DNA of 43,880 bases from Candidatus Galloscillospira excrementipullorum (GTDB lineage: Bacteria; Bacillota; Clostridia; Oscillospirales; Feifaniaceae): positions 1-43,880 of the forward strand of contig DVNV01000053.1 in the NCBI GenBank assembly GCA_018714125.1. The letters run 5' to 3'. Made by a program: the position numbers and the translations under genes. This document shows, piece by piece, positions 9,576-18,810 of this stretch. Positions within the stretch are counted from its first letter, which is position 1, and every line of letters starts with the position of its first letter. Below the pieces are notes generated by a model. That model was not told where the DNA came from, ran no database searches, and saw nothing but the letters and a program-made list of their open reading frames with translations.

Positions 9576-10750
9576 GGCTGGGTCAATCCTTTGCCATGGC
9601 CATCAAGTCCATCAAGAACAACAAGGGCCGCTCCTTTTTGACCATGCTGGGCATCATCATCGGCCTGGCGGCCGTCATCACCCTGGTCACGCTGGTGTCG
9701 GGTGTGAAAAAGCAGTTTATGATGAGCTTTGAGACCATGGGCACCAATGTGGTGCAGGTGGAATATTATCAGGACCAGCGCGACGTGTCCAAGGAGATTT
9801 ACAGCAAGACGCTGGAGCTCTCCGACCTCGTGCAGGCCTATACGCCAAACCTTTCGACCTATGAAACGGTCAAGCAAAAGGACAAGAGCATCAACAACTG
9901 CCGCATCCTGCTGGGCAGCGAGGATTACGACGTGTGCAGCAACTACACGATTGAGCGCGGCAGCATGTTCACCCACTCCAACGTGCTCAACTCCGACCGT
10001 GTGGCGGTGATTGGCAGCAAGGTGCGCACCGACCTGTTTGACTTTGAAAACCCCATCGGCAAGACCATCCGCATCAAGGGCGAGCGCTTTACCGTTGTGG
10101 GCCTCTTCGAAGAGAAGACGGGCGCCGGAGATTACATGAACAATGTCATCGTGGTGCCCTACACCAACAACCGCTTTCTGATGAACTCGCCTGCCGTTTC
10201 CTCCTTTATCATCAAGGCGGTGGACGGGGATGCCACCAACCAGGTTGTCACCGAGATGCAGGAGTATATGAAGGAGCTCACGGGCAACGACTGGGGCTTT
10301 TGGGTCTACAGTGAAAACCAGTATATGGACTTTTACGATGAGCAGCTTGCCATGATGTCGCTGGTGGGCGGCGGCATTGCCGGCATCTCGCTGATTGTGG
10401 GCGGCATCGGCATCATGAACATCATGCTGGTGTCGGTCACGGAGAGAACAAGGGAAATCGGCATCCGAAAGTCCATCGGTGCACGGCGCATCGACATCAT
10501 TTCGCAGTTTCTCATCGAGGCGGGCACCATCAGCCTGCTGGGTGGGCTCATTGGCATTGCCATCGGCTCACTGCTCTCGCTCATCTTTGGGCGATTGCTG
10601 TTCCAGGGCACAGATATGGTGCTGCTGCCATCCATGCCTCTGGTGCTTGGCGCGGCCGCCTTCTCCATTTTCATCGGCATGTTCTTCGGATTTTATCCCG
10701 CAAACCGCGCATCCAAGCTCCATCCCATTGAGGCGCTGCGCGCGGAATAG
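9572..10750 (+). CDS. ABC transporter permease (MacB/FtsX family, YknZ-like)
   Basis: NNKGRSFLTMLGIIIGLAAVITLVTLVSGV N-term; GIGIMNIMLVSVTERTREIGIRKSIGARRIDI; ATGA overlap with ATPase gene. Confidence 0.93.
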   Translation: MRLGQSFAMAIKSIKNNKGRSFLTMLGIIIGLAAVITLVTLVSGVKKQFMMSFETMGTNVVQVEYYQDQRDVSKEIYSKTLELSDLVQAYTPNLSTYETVKQKDKSINNCRILLGSEDYDVCSNYTIERGSMFTHSNVLNSDRVAVIGSKVRTDLFDFENPIGKTIRIKGERFTVVGLFEEKTGAGDYMNNVIVVPYTNNRFLMNSPAVSSFIIKAVDGDATNQVVTEMQEYMKELTGNDWGFWVYSENQYMDFYDEQLAMMSLVGGGIAGISLIVGGIGIMNIMLVSVTERTREIGIRKSIGARRIDIISQFLIEAGTISLLGGLIGIAIGSLLSLIFGRLLFQGTDMVLLPSMPLVLGAAAFSIFIGMFFGFYPANRASKLHPIEALRAE

Positions 10751-10761
10751 GAGGAAACAAC

Positions 10762-13002
10762 ATGAAAAGACAGACGATTTTTCTGTGTGTTGCCCTGATG
10801 CTGGCGACGATGCTGCCCATGTCGGCGGCTGCATTTTCCGACATCAGGGACGACGAGGTGCGGGTGGCAGCCGAAACGCTGGCCGCGCTCGACATTGTCA
10901 CGGGGTTTGAAGACGGCAGTTTTCGCCCCACCAGCACGCTGACCAGGGCCCAGTTTGCCAAGATGGGCGTGCTGAGCATGGGCAATGAGGACAAGGTGGC
11001 GCTCTACCACAACTACACGCTCTTTCCCGACGTCAAGACCGGGCACTGGGCGGTGGGCTATGTCAATGTGGCGGTGCGCGAGAGCAAGCTGCTGAGCGGC
11101 TACCCCGACGGCACCTTCCGGCCCGACAACGCCATCACCGAGGCTGAGGCCGTGACCATCTGCTTGAGGATGCTGGGCTATGAGGAGACCGACATCGGCT
11201 CCTTTTGGCCAAATGACTACCTGGTCAAGGCTGAGGAAATTGGCCTGACCGACGGGCTGTCCATCTCCCCGTACGCACCCATGACGCGCGGCAGGGCGGC
11301 GCAGCTTCTGGCCAACCTGCTCATCACCGAAACCAAGGAGGGTTCGGTGTTTTCGCTCAACATGGGCCTGACTGGCACCGAGAACGCGGTGCTGCTGGCC
11401 ACCGAAAAGACCGACTTGTCGCTGGCGCAGGGCATCATCAGCGTCTCGGTGGGCGGCACCGTGACCCAGATGAGCACCGTCAACGACATGCCCTCTTCGC
11501 TGGTCGGGATGCGCGGCGTGCTGCTGACCGGAAAGGACGGCCGTGTGTGCGGCTTTGTCGCAGGACGGTATGAGCCGGTTTCGGTGGTGGTCAAGTCGCG
11601 CGATGCCGACGGCATCAACACCACCGAGGGCGGGCGCATTTTGGTGCCTGCAGGCACCGAGGTGGTGCTGCGCGGCACGGTGCAGACCTACCAGTCTGCC
11701 TATGTGGACCTCAAGGCCGGAACCACCCTGCAGCTCTTTTACGACAAGAACGGCGCGCTGAGCTACCTGTCGACAACGGCAAGCGGCGTGACGGGGAGCG
11801 AGAACTATGTGCTTGAAAAGGGCTACACTGCCTCGAAAAACCCCCTGCTGGAGTACTACGGGGCGGCCATCGTGGAGCAGACGCCCATCTACAAAAACGG
11901 CGTTCAGGTCGACGCCTCGGCCCTCAAGGCCAACGACGTCGTCACCTACTCCCAGTCGCTGGGACGTTTCCTGGTGAGCGACATGCGCCTGTCGGGCGTC
12001 ATCAACGCGGCATACCCCACCAAGACCAGGGCCCAGAGCTTTGAGATGTTCGGCATCACCTTCTCGCTGTCCGACAACAAGGAGCTCGATTTGAGCGGCT
12101 TTGACGGCAAGGTGGTCACGGCGCTGATTGCCCCCGACGGAACGGTGGCCGGCGTTGTGAACTCCTCCAGTGCCTCGGCGCTGATGGGCGGCGTTGTGAA
12201 GGAGGTTTCGGGCAGCACTGCCACGGTGAGCCTGTGGTCGGGCTACGAAATCTCGGGCGACACCACGCGCGACTTCAGCAGCCTTGCCGACCGCTATGTG
12301 GAGGTCTCGGTGTCTTACGACGGCAAGCTCTCGCTGAGCGAGCCCTCCTATTCCAGCCTCGGAACCTCCGACTTCTCGGTTGCCAAGATGACGCTGGGCG
12401 GGAAAGCGGTTGCCGCCGATGTGGCGCTGTATGAGTGTGCCGACCCGCTCGCCTCCTTTGAGGAAATCTCTCTGGAAGACGCCTACGGGACTACCGGAAT
12501 CGTCGAGGCCAAAAAGATTCTCTACTATAAGACCGACGCCTCCGGCGTGGTGCGCGCCATCGTCATGCGCAATGCCACGGGCAACGCCTTTATTTACGGG
12601 CTCGTCTCCGCGACGGAGGACGATGACGGGGAAAACCGCTCCTATTCCGTGACGACCGATACCACGGCCGGCAGCGGCGTGGTAACGGTCTCCACCGTGA
12701 CGGCACAGGGCGGGGTTTCCCTGCCGGTGCAGGGGCCGTATGGCGGCCTCGCCGTGGGCGGCGGCTATGCCAGGGCATTTAACAAGCTGGAAAAGCAAGG
12801 CCAGGTGACGCTGGACGCCTTTGACGCAGCCAGCAATGTGCATGTGGACGGCAGGAGCCTGCCCATCTCGGACGAGGTGCAGGTCTACAACGAGTCCACC
12901 AAGAAGTTTATCACGCTGCAGCAGGCCAAGGAGGACTTCAACAGGTTTGACATCTACACGGATGTGACGGCCGGGATTGTCCGCTTTGTCGTGGTAAAAT
13001 AA
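10762..13002 (+). CDS. S-layer homology (SLH) domain-containing secreted protein
   Basis: Signal peptide MKRQTIFLCVALMLATMLPMSAAA; SLH-type repeats (FSDIRDDEVRVAAETLAALDIVTGFEDGSFRPTSTLTRAQFA; FPDVKTGHWAVGYVNVAVRESKLLSGYPDGTFRPDNAITEAEAV); large C-terminal region of unknown function. Confidence 0.9.
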   Translation: MKRQTIFLCVALMLATMLPMSAAAFSDIRDDEVRVAAETLAALDIVTGFEDGSFRPTSTLTRAQFAKMGVLSMGNEDKVALYHNYTLFPDVKTGHWAVGYVNVAVRESKLLSGYPDGTFRPDNAITEAEAVTICLRMLGYEETDIGSFWPNDYLVKAEEIGLTDGLSISPYAPMTRGRAAQLLANLLITETKEGSVFSLNMGLTGTENAVLLATEKTDLSLAQGIISVSVGGTVTQMSTVNDMPSSLVGMRGVLLTGKDGRVCGFVAGRYEPVSVVVKSRDADGINTTEGGRILVPAGTEVVLRGTVQTYQSAYVDLKAGTTLQLFYDKNGALSYLSTTASGVTGSENYVLEKGYTASKNPLLEYYGAAIVEQTPIYKNGVQVDASALKANDVVTYSQSLGRFLVSDMRLSGVINAAYPTKTRAQSFEMFGITFSLSDNKELDLSGFDGKVVTALIAPDGTVAGVVNSSSASALMGGVVKEVSGSTATVSLWSGYEISGDTTRDFSSLADRYVEVSVSYDGKLSLSEPSYSSLGTSDFSVAKMTLGGKAVAADVALYECADPLASFEEISLEDAYGTTGIVEAKKILYYKTDASGVVRAIVMRNATGNAFIYGLVSATEDDDGENRSYSVTTDTTAGSGVVTVSTVTAQGGVSLPVQGPYGGLAVGGGYARAFNKLEKQGQVTLDAFDAASNVHVDGRSLPISDEVQVYNESTKKFITLQQAKEDFNRFDIYTDVTAGIVRFVVVK

Positions 13003-13017
13003 CAAAAACAAAACGCA

Positions 13018-13054
13018 AAGCGGGGTTGGAAGTCTGCCGCTTCCAATCCCGCTT
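13018..13054. repeat. intergenic hairpin between SLH gene and prmA
   Basis: AAGCGGGGTTGGAAG/CTTCCAATCCCGCTT, 15-bp stem with one G-U, 7-nt loop; no plus-strand T tract. Confidence 0.6.
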
Positions 13055-13079
13055 GCGTCGCGGATGGAGGGAATGGGCC

Positions 13080-14051
13080 ATGCGCTTTTGGGAAATTGAC
13101 ATTGCCGCCACGTCGCAGGGCATCGAGGTGCTGACAGGGATTTTGGAAGAGCTTGGCGTGAGCGGGATGGTGGTCAGCGACCCCAGGGATTTCGAGGAGT
13201 TTCTAAACAAGACGCAGACTTACTGGGACTATGTGGACGAGAGCCTGATGGAGCTGCGCGACGCCGCGCCGCACCTCACTTTCTACCTGCCGCAAAATGC
13301 GCAGGGCGAGCAGCAGCTGGCCGGCATCCGGCAGGCCCTTGCCGGCCTGCACGGCAGGGATGCGGCGGGGGAGTTTGGCTCCCTTGAGATGACCTGCGGC
13401 AGCGTGCAGGAGGAGGACTGGGCAAACAACTGGAAGCAGTATTTCAAGCCGTTTCGCGTGGGGCGGCACTTTTACGTCAAGCCCTCGTGGGAGACCATTG
13501 ACGACGACGAGGGCCGCATCGTGCTGCACATCGACCCCGCCTCCTCCTTTGGCACGGGTACGCACCACACCACGCAGCTCTGCCTCAAGCAGCTAGAGAA
13601 GGTCCCCGTGGAGGGGGCCAGCGTGCTGGACATGGGCTGCGGCAGCGGTATTTTGGGTATTGCGGCGGCGCTGCTGGGGGCCAAACGGGTCACGGCGGTG
13701 GACATCGACGAGGCCTCCGTCGGCGTGACACGGGAAAACGTGCTGAAAAACGGCATCGACCCCGAGAAATTCACGCTGCTGTGCGGCGACGTCACCGGCA
13801 ATGCCGCGCTGGCACAGCGTGTGGGAAAGGGCTACGACGTGGTGCTGGCCAACATTGTCGCCGACGTGATTATCGGCATGCGCAGGGAGCTGTTTGACTT
13901 TTTGCGCCCCGGCGGAACGCTGATTGCCTCGGGCATCATCGGGGAGCGGGCCGACGAGGTGCAAAGGGCTCTGACAGACTGCGGGTTTGCCCTGCGTGAA
14001 CGCGGCGAGCAGCAGGACTGGATTGTGCTGCGGTGCGAAAAGCCCCTTTGA
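13080..14051 (+). CDS. prmA: ribosomal protein L11 methyltransferase
   Basis: EEDWANNWKQYFKPFRVG, DPASSFGTGTHHTTQLCLKQLE, VLDMGCGSGILGIAAALLGAK, VLANIVADVII are PrmA hallmarks. Confidence 0.95.
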   Translation: MRFWEIDIAATSQGIEVLTGILEELGVSGMVVSDPRDFEEFLNKTQTYWDYVDESLMELRDAAPHLTFYLPQNAQGEQQLAGIRQALAGLHGRDAAGEFGSLEMTCGSVQEEDWANNWKQYFKPFRVGRHFYVKPSWETIDDDEGRIVLHIDPASSFGTGTHHTTQLCLKQLEKVPVEGASVLDMGCGSGILGIAAALLGAKRVTAVDIDEASVGVTRENVLKNGIDPEKFTLLCGDVTGNAALAQRVGKGYDVVLANIVADVIIGMRRELFDFLRPGGTLIASGIIGERADEVQRALTDCGFALRERGEQQDWIVLRCEKPL

Positions 14052-14145
14052 GGCGCGCGGCCGCCTCTCCCTGCGGGGAAGAGTTTTTTGTGCCCTGTGC
14101 GGCGCAAAAAAGAGGGGTACGATGCCTGTTGTGCGCAGGTTGGAC

Positions 14146-14174
14146 TTGTAAAAGACACAAAATGTTGGTATACT
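14146..14174 (+). promoter_or_regulatory. sigma-A-like promoter for rsmE
   Basis: TTGTAA (14146-14151) - 17 nt - TATACT (14169-14174). Confidence 0.55.
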
Positions 14175-14230
14175 AAAACACATGTTGGCACAGGATGTGG
14201 CCTTTTTGCAAATTGCATGGGAAGTGGTGC

Positions 14231-14968
14231 ATGTCGATGCCTTTGTTTTTCGTGTCGCCTGAGCAGGCGCAGCAGGATGTTTTGTGCCTGACGGGGGAAG
14301 ACGCGCGGCACATCGCGGGTTCCCTCCGCATGCAGCCGGGCGAGAGGTTGACGCTGAGCGACGGCGCGGGCCTTATGCTGCACTGCGAAGTTGAGGCTGC
14401 GGAAAAGACGGCCGTGATCGTGCGCGTGTGCGGGCGGGAGCCCTGCACGAGCGAGTCCTCCTGTGCCGTGACGCTGTTCCAGTGCCTCCCCAAGGGAGAC
14501 AAGATGGACGGCATTGTTCAAAAGTCTGTGGAGCTTGGGGCGGTGCGCATTGTGCCGGTGCTCTCCTCGCGCTGCATTTCAAGGCCCGACGGCGCCGCGC
14601 TGGAAAAGAAGAGGCGGCGCTGGCAGCAGATTGCGGCGGAGGCCGCAGGGCAGTCGGGCCGGGGCAGGATTCCGGAAGTTGCGCCGGCCTGCCGGTGGGA
14701 GCAGGCGGTGCAGGCGCTTTCCTCCATGCAGTATGGCCTGCTGCTCTATGAACAGCAGCAGGGCAGCTCGCTGTCGCAGGTGCCGGCGTCGGCCGCAGAG
14801 GTCGGCCTGCTGGTGGGCCCCGAAGGGGGCATTTCCCCGCAGGAGGCGGACTGCTGCAGGCAGGCGGGCATCCTGTGCGTGGGGCTTGGCCCCCGCATTC
14901 TCCGCACCGAAACGGCGGGACCGGCCGCCATCGCGGTGCTGCAATATCTGACCGGAAATTTCGAGTAA
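14231..14968 (+). CDS. rsmE: 16S rRNA (uracil1498-N3)-methyltransferase
   Basis: DARHIAGSLRMQPGERLTLSDG; CLPKGDKMDGIVQKSVELGAVRIVPVLSSRCI; VGPEGGISPQEAD; LGPRILRTETAGPAAIAVLQY. Start could be 14231 or 14237. Confidence 0.94.
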   Translation: MSMPLFFVSPEQAQQDVLCLTGEDARHIAGSLRMQPGERLTLSDGAGLMLHCEVEAAEKTAVIVRVCGREPCTSESSCAVTLFQCLPKGDKMDGIVQKSVELGAVRIVPVLSSRCISRPDGAALEKKRRRWQQIAAEAAGQSGRGRIPEVAPACRWEQAVQALSSMQYGLLLYEQQQGSSLSQVPASAAEVGLLVGPEGGISPQEADCCRQAGILCVGLGPRILRTETAGPAAIAVLQYLTGNFE

Positions 14969-15028
14969 GAAGGGTGCCGCGCCGGCGCATCGGCGGGCGG
15001 CGTGCACGCTTGTCAGGAGTTGGATTTT

Positions 15029-15811
15029 TTGAATACCAAGAACAATACCGGAAAAAAGGTAACCGAGGAACTTGAGGCAAATCGTCTTTCGCTGTATATC
15101 ATTTTGGCCTTTGTCTGCCTGGTGGGCCTGGTCTATCTCTACCGGGCGGTGGACAGTGTGCACTATATCTCCTTTTTCAACCGATGCGTGCAGTGGATCA
15201 TCTGGCTGAGCGCAGCACTTGTGGCCCTCTCGCTGTGGCGTGTGGCCGCCTCGCGGGGCAAGGACGTCTCCGGCAAGCTGCTCACGCCGGGAACCGGCCT
15301 TTTTTTGAGCGTTTTGGCGCTGCTTTCGGGCCTGTTTTTGAAAATGTACTACAATGACGCCATCAAGCTGCTCTATATCCTGATTCCGGGGCTTTGCGTG
15401 GTCTATCTCATCAAGCTGATTTATGCCAACGGGTTTTATCCCGTGGCGGGCTTTTTGCTGCTGTCGGCCTCGGTGCTCTATGTCTTTGACCGCCTGCTGC
15501 TGTGGGGCCTTTTTGAGCACTGGCAGGTGCCCCTTGGCCTGCTGCTGGCGTTGCTGGGCGCGGCCTTTGTGCTGGTGTGCCTGCGCTGCCGGAAAAACGA
15601 CGGTGAGCTGCGCCTTGGCGGCCGCTCCCGCCGGCTTTTCAAAAGGGCGGAGAGCTATGTCCCGGCCTTTTTGGCGGGGGCTGCGGTTGTTGTGGTGGGC
15701 GGCGTGTTTGTCAAATCGCCCTCCTACGCCGTGTTTTACGGGCTGATGGGTCTCGGGGGCCTTGTGGTGGCCCTTGGCATGTATTACACTTACCATCTGA
15801 TGTATCACTGA
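15029..15811 (+). CDS. polytopic membrane protein of unknown function
   Basis: Multiple hydrophobic segments; probable TTG start at 15029 behind AGGAGT (the GTG at 15002 precedes this RBS). Confidence 0.65.
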   Translation: MNTKNNTGKKVTEELEANRLSLYIILAFVCLVGLVYLYRAVDSVHYISFFNRCVQWIIWLSAALVALSLWRVAASRGKDVSGKLLTPGTGLFLSVLALLSGLFLKMYYNDAIKLLYILIPGLCVVYLIKLIYANGFYPVAGFLLLSASVLYVFDRLLLWGLFEHWQVPLGLLLALLGAAFVLVCLRCRKNDGELRLGGRSRRLFKRAESYVPAFLAGAAVVVVGGVFVKSPSYAVFYGLMGLGGLVVALGMYYTYHLMYH

Positions 15812-15849
15812 AAAAAGCGGGCGCTCTTTTGTGACGGGCGCCCGCTTTG

Positions 15850-15876
15850 AAAAAAGGCCGGCCTACGGCCTTTTTT
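15850..15876 (+). terminator. intrinsic terminator
   Basis: AAAAAAGGCCG...CGGCCTTTTTT; preceded by a second hairpin AGCGGGCGC.../...GCGCCCGCT. Confidence 0.85.
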
Positions 15877-15951
15877 GTTCTGCCGGGACAACCAAACACC
15901 TCCCCGCAGGGAGCGGGAACTCTGGCGGAAAGCCGAAAAAGGAGACGGTCT

Positions 15952-16614
15952 ATGGATTATCTCATTGCCTATCTGGAAGGGGTGCTCTCCTTTGCCTCCC
16001 CCTGCCTGCTGCCCATGCTGCCCATCTATCTGAGCTATTTTTCGGCCCGGCAGACCCGGAAAGCGGCCATGCTGCGCGTGGCGGCATTCACGGCGGGAAT
16101 TGCGGCCGTCTTTTGCAGCATGGGGGCGCTGGCCGGCCTGATGGGCCGGCTGCTGATTCGCTATGCCACGGCGCTCAACCTGGTGTGCGGCGCGCTGATG
16201 GTGGCGCTGGGGCTCTCGCGTCTGGCGGGGCAGGGTCTGCCCGGCCTGTCGAAGCTCTCCTTTCTGCAGCCCAGGGCGTCGGTGGGCATGGGCATGCTGT
16301 CCTCTTTTTTGCTGGGGGCGGCACTCTCCCTTGTCTGGACGCCCTGTATCGGCGCCTTTTTGGGGTCGGCGCTGCTGCTGGCCGCCACGGCGGGCAGCAC
16401 CGCAAAGGGCATCGGCATGCTGCTGTGCTACTCCCTGGGGCTGGGAAGCCCCATTGCCATCTGTGCGGCGCTGGTGTCGCAGCTGCGGCAGGTGTTGCAG
16501 TTTGCGCAGCGCCGCCAGAGGCAAATCGACCTTGTCTGCGGCCTGTTTTTGGTGGCGGTGGGCATTTTGACGGCGGCCGGCATGCTGCAGGCCGTTCTCG
16601 GGAAACTGATGTGA
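15952..16614 (+). CDS. ccdA: CcdA-type cytochrome c biogenesis/thiol-redox membrane protein
   Basis: FASPCLLPMLPIYLSYF and LSLVWTPCIGAFLGSAL paired Cys motifs typical of the DsbD/CcdA core; RBS AAGGAG upstream. Confidence 0.9.
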   Translation: MDYLIAYLEGVLSFASPCLLPMLPIYLSYFSARQTRKAAMLRVAAFTAGIAAVFCSMGALAGLMGRLLIRYATALNLVCGALMVALGLSRLAGQGLPGLSKLSFLQPRASVGMGMLSSFLLGAALSLVWTPCIGAFLGSALLLAATAGSTAKGIGMLLCYSLGLGSPIAICAALVSQLRQVLQFAQRRQRQIDLVCGLFLVAVGILTAAGMLQAVLGKLM

Positions 16615-16624
16615 GGAGGAAGCC

Positions 16625-17332
16625 ATGAACGACGGACAGAGGAAAACCGGTCAAGACACCCTAAGCAGCCCAAAGGGAGGGCTTCAAAAGCCACTGCTGC
16701 TGCTCTTGGCGCTGCTTGTCCTGCTGGCACTGGCAGCTTACGGCTACAGCAGGCTGACGCGGGATCGCCAGCCCGGCCTCCCCGGCACCGTGACGGGAGA
16801 ACAAGGGCAAGAGCAGCAAGAGCAGCAAGAGCAGCAAGAGCGTATCGCCATGATTGATGTGGCCCTGACCGATATGGAGGGGCAGGCCGTGCAGCTTCTG
16901 GACCTGACGGGAAAGCCCATGGTGCTGCACTTTTGGGCCACCTGGTGCGGCATCTGCGACGAGGAGATGCCCGACTGGGAGAGCCTGTATCAGGAGTTTG
17001 GCGACCAGGTGACGTTTGTGATGGTCGACGTGGTTGACGGCGTGGACGAAACGGTTGAAAAGGGAAAGGCATATCTGGAAGAAAACGGATATACCTTTCC
17101 GGCCTATTTTGACACGCAGGGGGAGGCGGCCTACGTCTATGGCGTGACCGGCCTGCCGGCAACGCTCTTTGTGGACAGCGAGGGGTACTATGTGGCGGGC
17201 CAGCTTGGAATGCTCAGCCCCGAAGGGATGCGCCTTGGCCTTTCCATGGCGGCACAGGCGACCGGCCTTGAGCTGGAGGGCCTGGAGACCGAAACGCAGG
17301 AGGGTGTGCAGGTGCAAGAGGAAGCGAAATGA
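16625..17332 (+). CDS. TlpA/ResA-like thioredoxin-fold protein, membrane anchored
   Basis: MVLHFWATWCGICDEEMPDWESLYQEF (CxxC); N-terminal TM; low-complexity QEQQEQQEQQE linker. Confidence 0.9.
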   Translation: MNDGQRKTGQDTLSSPKGGLQKPLLLLLALLVLLALAAYGYSRLTRDRQPGLPGTVTGEQGQEQQEQQEQQERIAMIDVALTDMEGQAVQLLDLTGKPMVLHFWATWCGICDEEMPDWESLYQEFGDQVTFVMVDVVDGVDETVEKGKAYLEENGYTFPAYFDTQGEAAYVYGVTGLPATLFVDSEGYYVAGQLGMLSPEGMRLGLSMAAQATGLELEGLETETQEGVQVQEEAK

Positions 17333-17452
17333 GAAAACCCCGCCTTCAAAGCGGGAAATGCCCTGGAAATGCGTTTCCTTTTTGGGAAAATTAGAAAAAT
17401 TTTGAAGGGCTGCCCCTTTTCCAAAGCGAGCAAGGCGCAGCAAAGAGGCAGG

Positions 17453-17494
17453 AAAAAAGCGCGGCGCCCCGCACACTGCGGGGCGCCGCGCTTT
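17453..17494. terminator. intrinsic terminator, mainly for the minus-strand aldo/keto reductase gene
   Basis: Perfect 18-bp stem AAAGCGCGGCGCCCCGCA (17456-17473)/TGCGGGGCGCCGCGCTTT (17477-17494), 3-nt loop; A6 at 17453-17458 gives a U-tract on the minus strand. Confidence 0.85.
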
Positions 17495-17518
17495 GAAGCG
17501 TGCGCCGGGAGAATCCGG

Positions 17519-18541
17519 TTATTTTGCGTGATAGCTGTTCCAGTGCTCCATGTAGTCCTCATAGAGCTCAGGCAGACGGGAGGGCGGGTCGAGCTCGTAG
17601 GGGCAGCGGCTTGAGCAGGCTCCGCAGCCGATGCACAGCTTGGTGTCCTCCATCATCTGCCGCCATTCCTCGTTCATGAGCTGGGAAACCGGCATGCGGC
17701 GCAGGTTGTAGTAGCTGCGCATGACCATGTCAACCCGGATGCCCATGGGACAGGGCAGGCAGTAGCCGCAGTTGCGGCAGAAATTGCCCTTGAGCTGGGC
17801 TTTGTCGGCCGCAATCACGGGTGCGGCGTCGGCCTCGGAGGGCGGATTGTCCAAAAAGCCCAGCATCTGCTCGAGCTCCCACATGTGCTGCATGCCGTAA
17901 ATGGGCAGCACGTCTTTTTGGGTGGAGAAGAAGTGGTAAACGGCGCCGCCGTCGGTCAGGACGCCGCCGCCAAAGGGCTTCATGGCCACAAAGCCCATGT
18001 CGGCCGCCAGGCAATCGTCTTTCAGCTTGAACTCCGACTCGCTGGAAAGATAGGCAAAGGGGAACTGCAGCAGGTCATACAGGCCGCTCTCGATGGCCTC
18101 GCGCGCCACATGCTCGCGGTGGTTGGTGATGCCGATGTGCAGCAGCTTGCCCTCTTTTTTGGCGCGCAGCATCGCATCGTAAACGCCGTCCTCCCCGCCG
18201 GGCTTGGGACAGAAAGGAGGATTGTGTACCTGAAGCACGTCGACATGGTCGGTCTTCATGAGCCTCAAACTGGTGTCAAGGTCCTCTAAAATGCCCTCTG
18301 CCGTGAAATGGTGGGATTTGGTGGCAAGGTAGATGTAATTGCGCACCTCCGAGAGCGCCGCGCCGATTTTCTCCTCGCTGTCGGAATACATGCGGGCAGT
18401 GTCAAAGTAATTGATGCCACTGTCGTAGGCCTTGCGCAGCAGCTTTATGACCTCGTCCATGGGGCGGCGCTGCAGAGGCAGGCAGCCAAATCCGATTTTG
18501 GAAGCCATGATTTCGGTTTTGCCAAGACGGATTTTCTCCAT
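17519..18541 (-). CDS. aldo/keto reductase with C-terminal 4Fe-4S ferredoxin-like domain
   Basis: MEKIRLGKTEIMASKIGFGCLPLQR; YFDTARMYSDSEEKIGAAL; C-terminal CIGCGACSSRCPYEL and CRNCGYCLPCPMGI. Confidence 0.92.
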   Translation of the reverse strand: MEKIRLGKTEIMASKIGFGCLPLQRRPMDEVIKLLRKAYDSGINYFDTARMYSDSEEKIGAALSEVRNYIYLATKSHHFTAEGILEDLDTSLRLMKTDHVDVLQVHNPPFCPKPGGEDGVYDAMLRAKKEGKLLHIGITNHREHVAREAIESGLYDLLQFPFAYLSSESEFKLKDDCLAADMGFVAMKPFGGGVLTDGGAVYHFFSTQKDVLPIYGMQHMWELEQMLGFLDNPPSEADAAPVIAADKAQLKGNFCRNCGYCLPCPMGIRVDMVMRSYYNLRRMPVSQLMNEEWRQMMEDTKLCIGCGACSSRCPYELDPPSRLPELYEDYMEHWNSYHAK

Positions 18542-18720
18542 TCAAAACACCCTTTCCTCCTCGTGATAGGTTGCGGCGGGAGCGGTTTTCAGAGGGCGTG
18601 CCAAAGAGACACAAAAGCCCCCTCAGACGGCTTTTGGCATCCCTTCCCCACACCGGGGAAGAGGGGCGCGCCCGCCGCCCGCCTTTCCTTACTTCGTATT
18701 GTAGCAGAGCGGCGCACGCC

Positions 18721-18749
18721 TTGCAAGACGGCGTCGGATTTGATATAAT
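18721..18749 (+). promoter_or_regulatory. sigma-A promoter for DUF1385 gene
   Basis: TTGCAA (18721-18726) - 17 nt - TATAAT (18744-18749). Confidence 0.7.
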
Positions 18750-18810
18750 AAACCGTAATGTCAAGGCGCAGGAAAGTGCTGCCCAGTTTGACATGCAGAA
18801 AGGAAACACT

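Noticed and set aside
10693-13011. 772-aa minus-strand ORF opposite the SLH gene
   Set aside because: Antisense shadow ORF caused by high GC3 of the SLH CDS; His/Arg/Gly-rich composition, no RBS or domain. The same reasoning applies to 19674-21647, 22255-23871, 26529-27974, 34352-35728 and 41522-43513 on the minus strand.
14373-15808. Overlapping minus-strand ORFs opposite rsmE and the membrane protein gene
   Set aside because: Low-complexity Arg/Pro/Ala or Gln/His shadow translations of real plus-strand genes.
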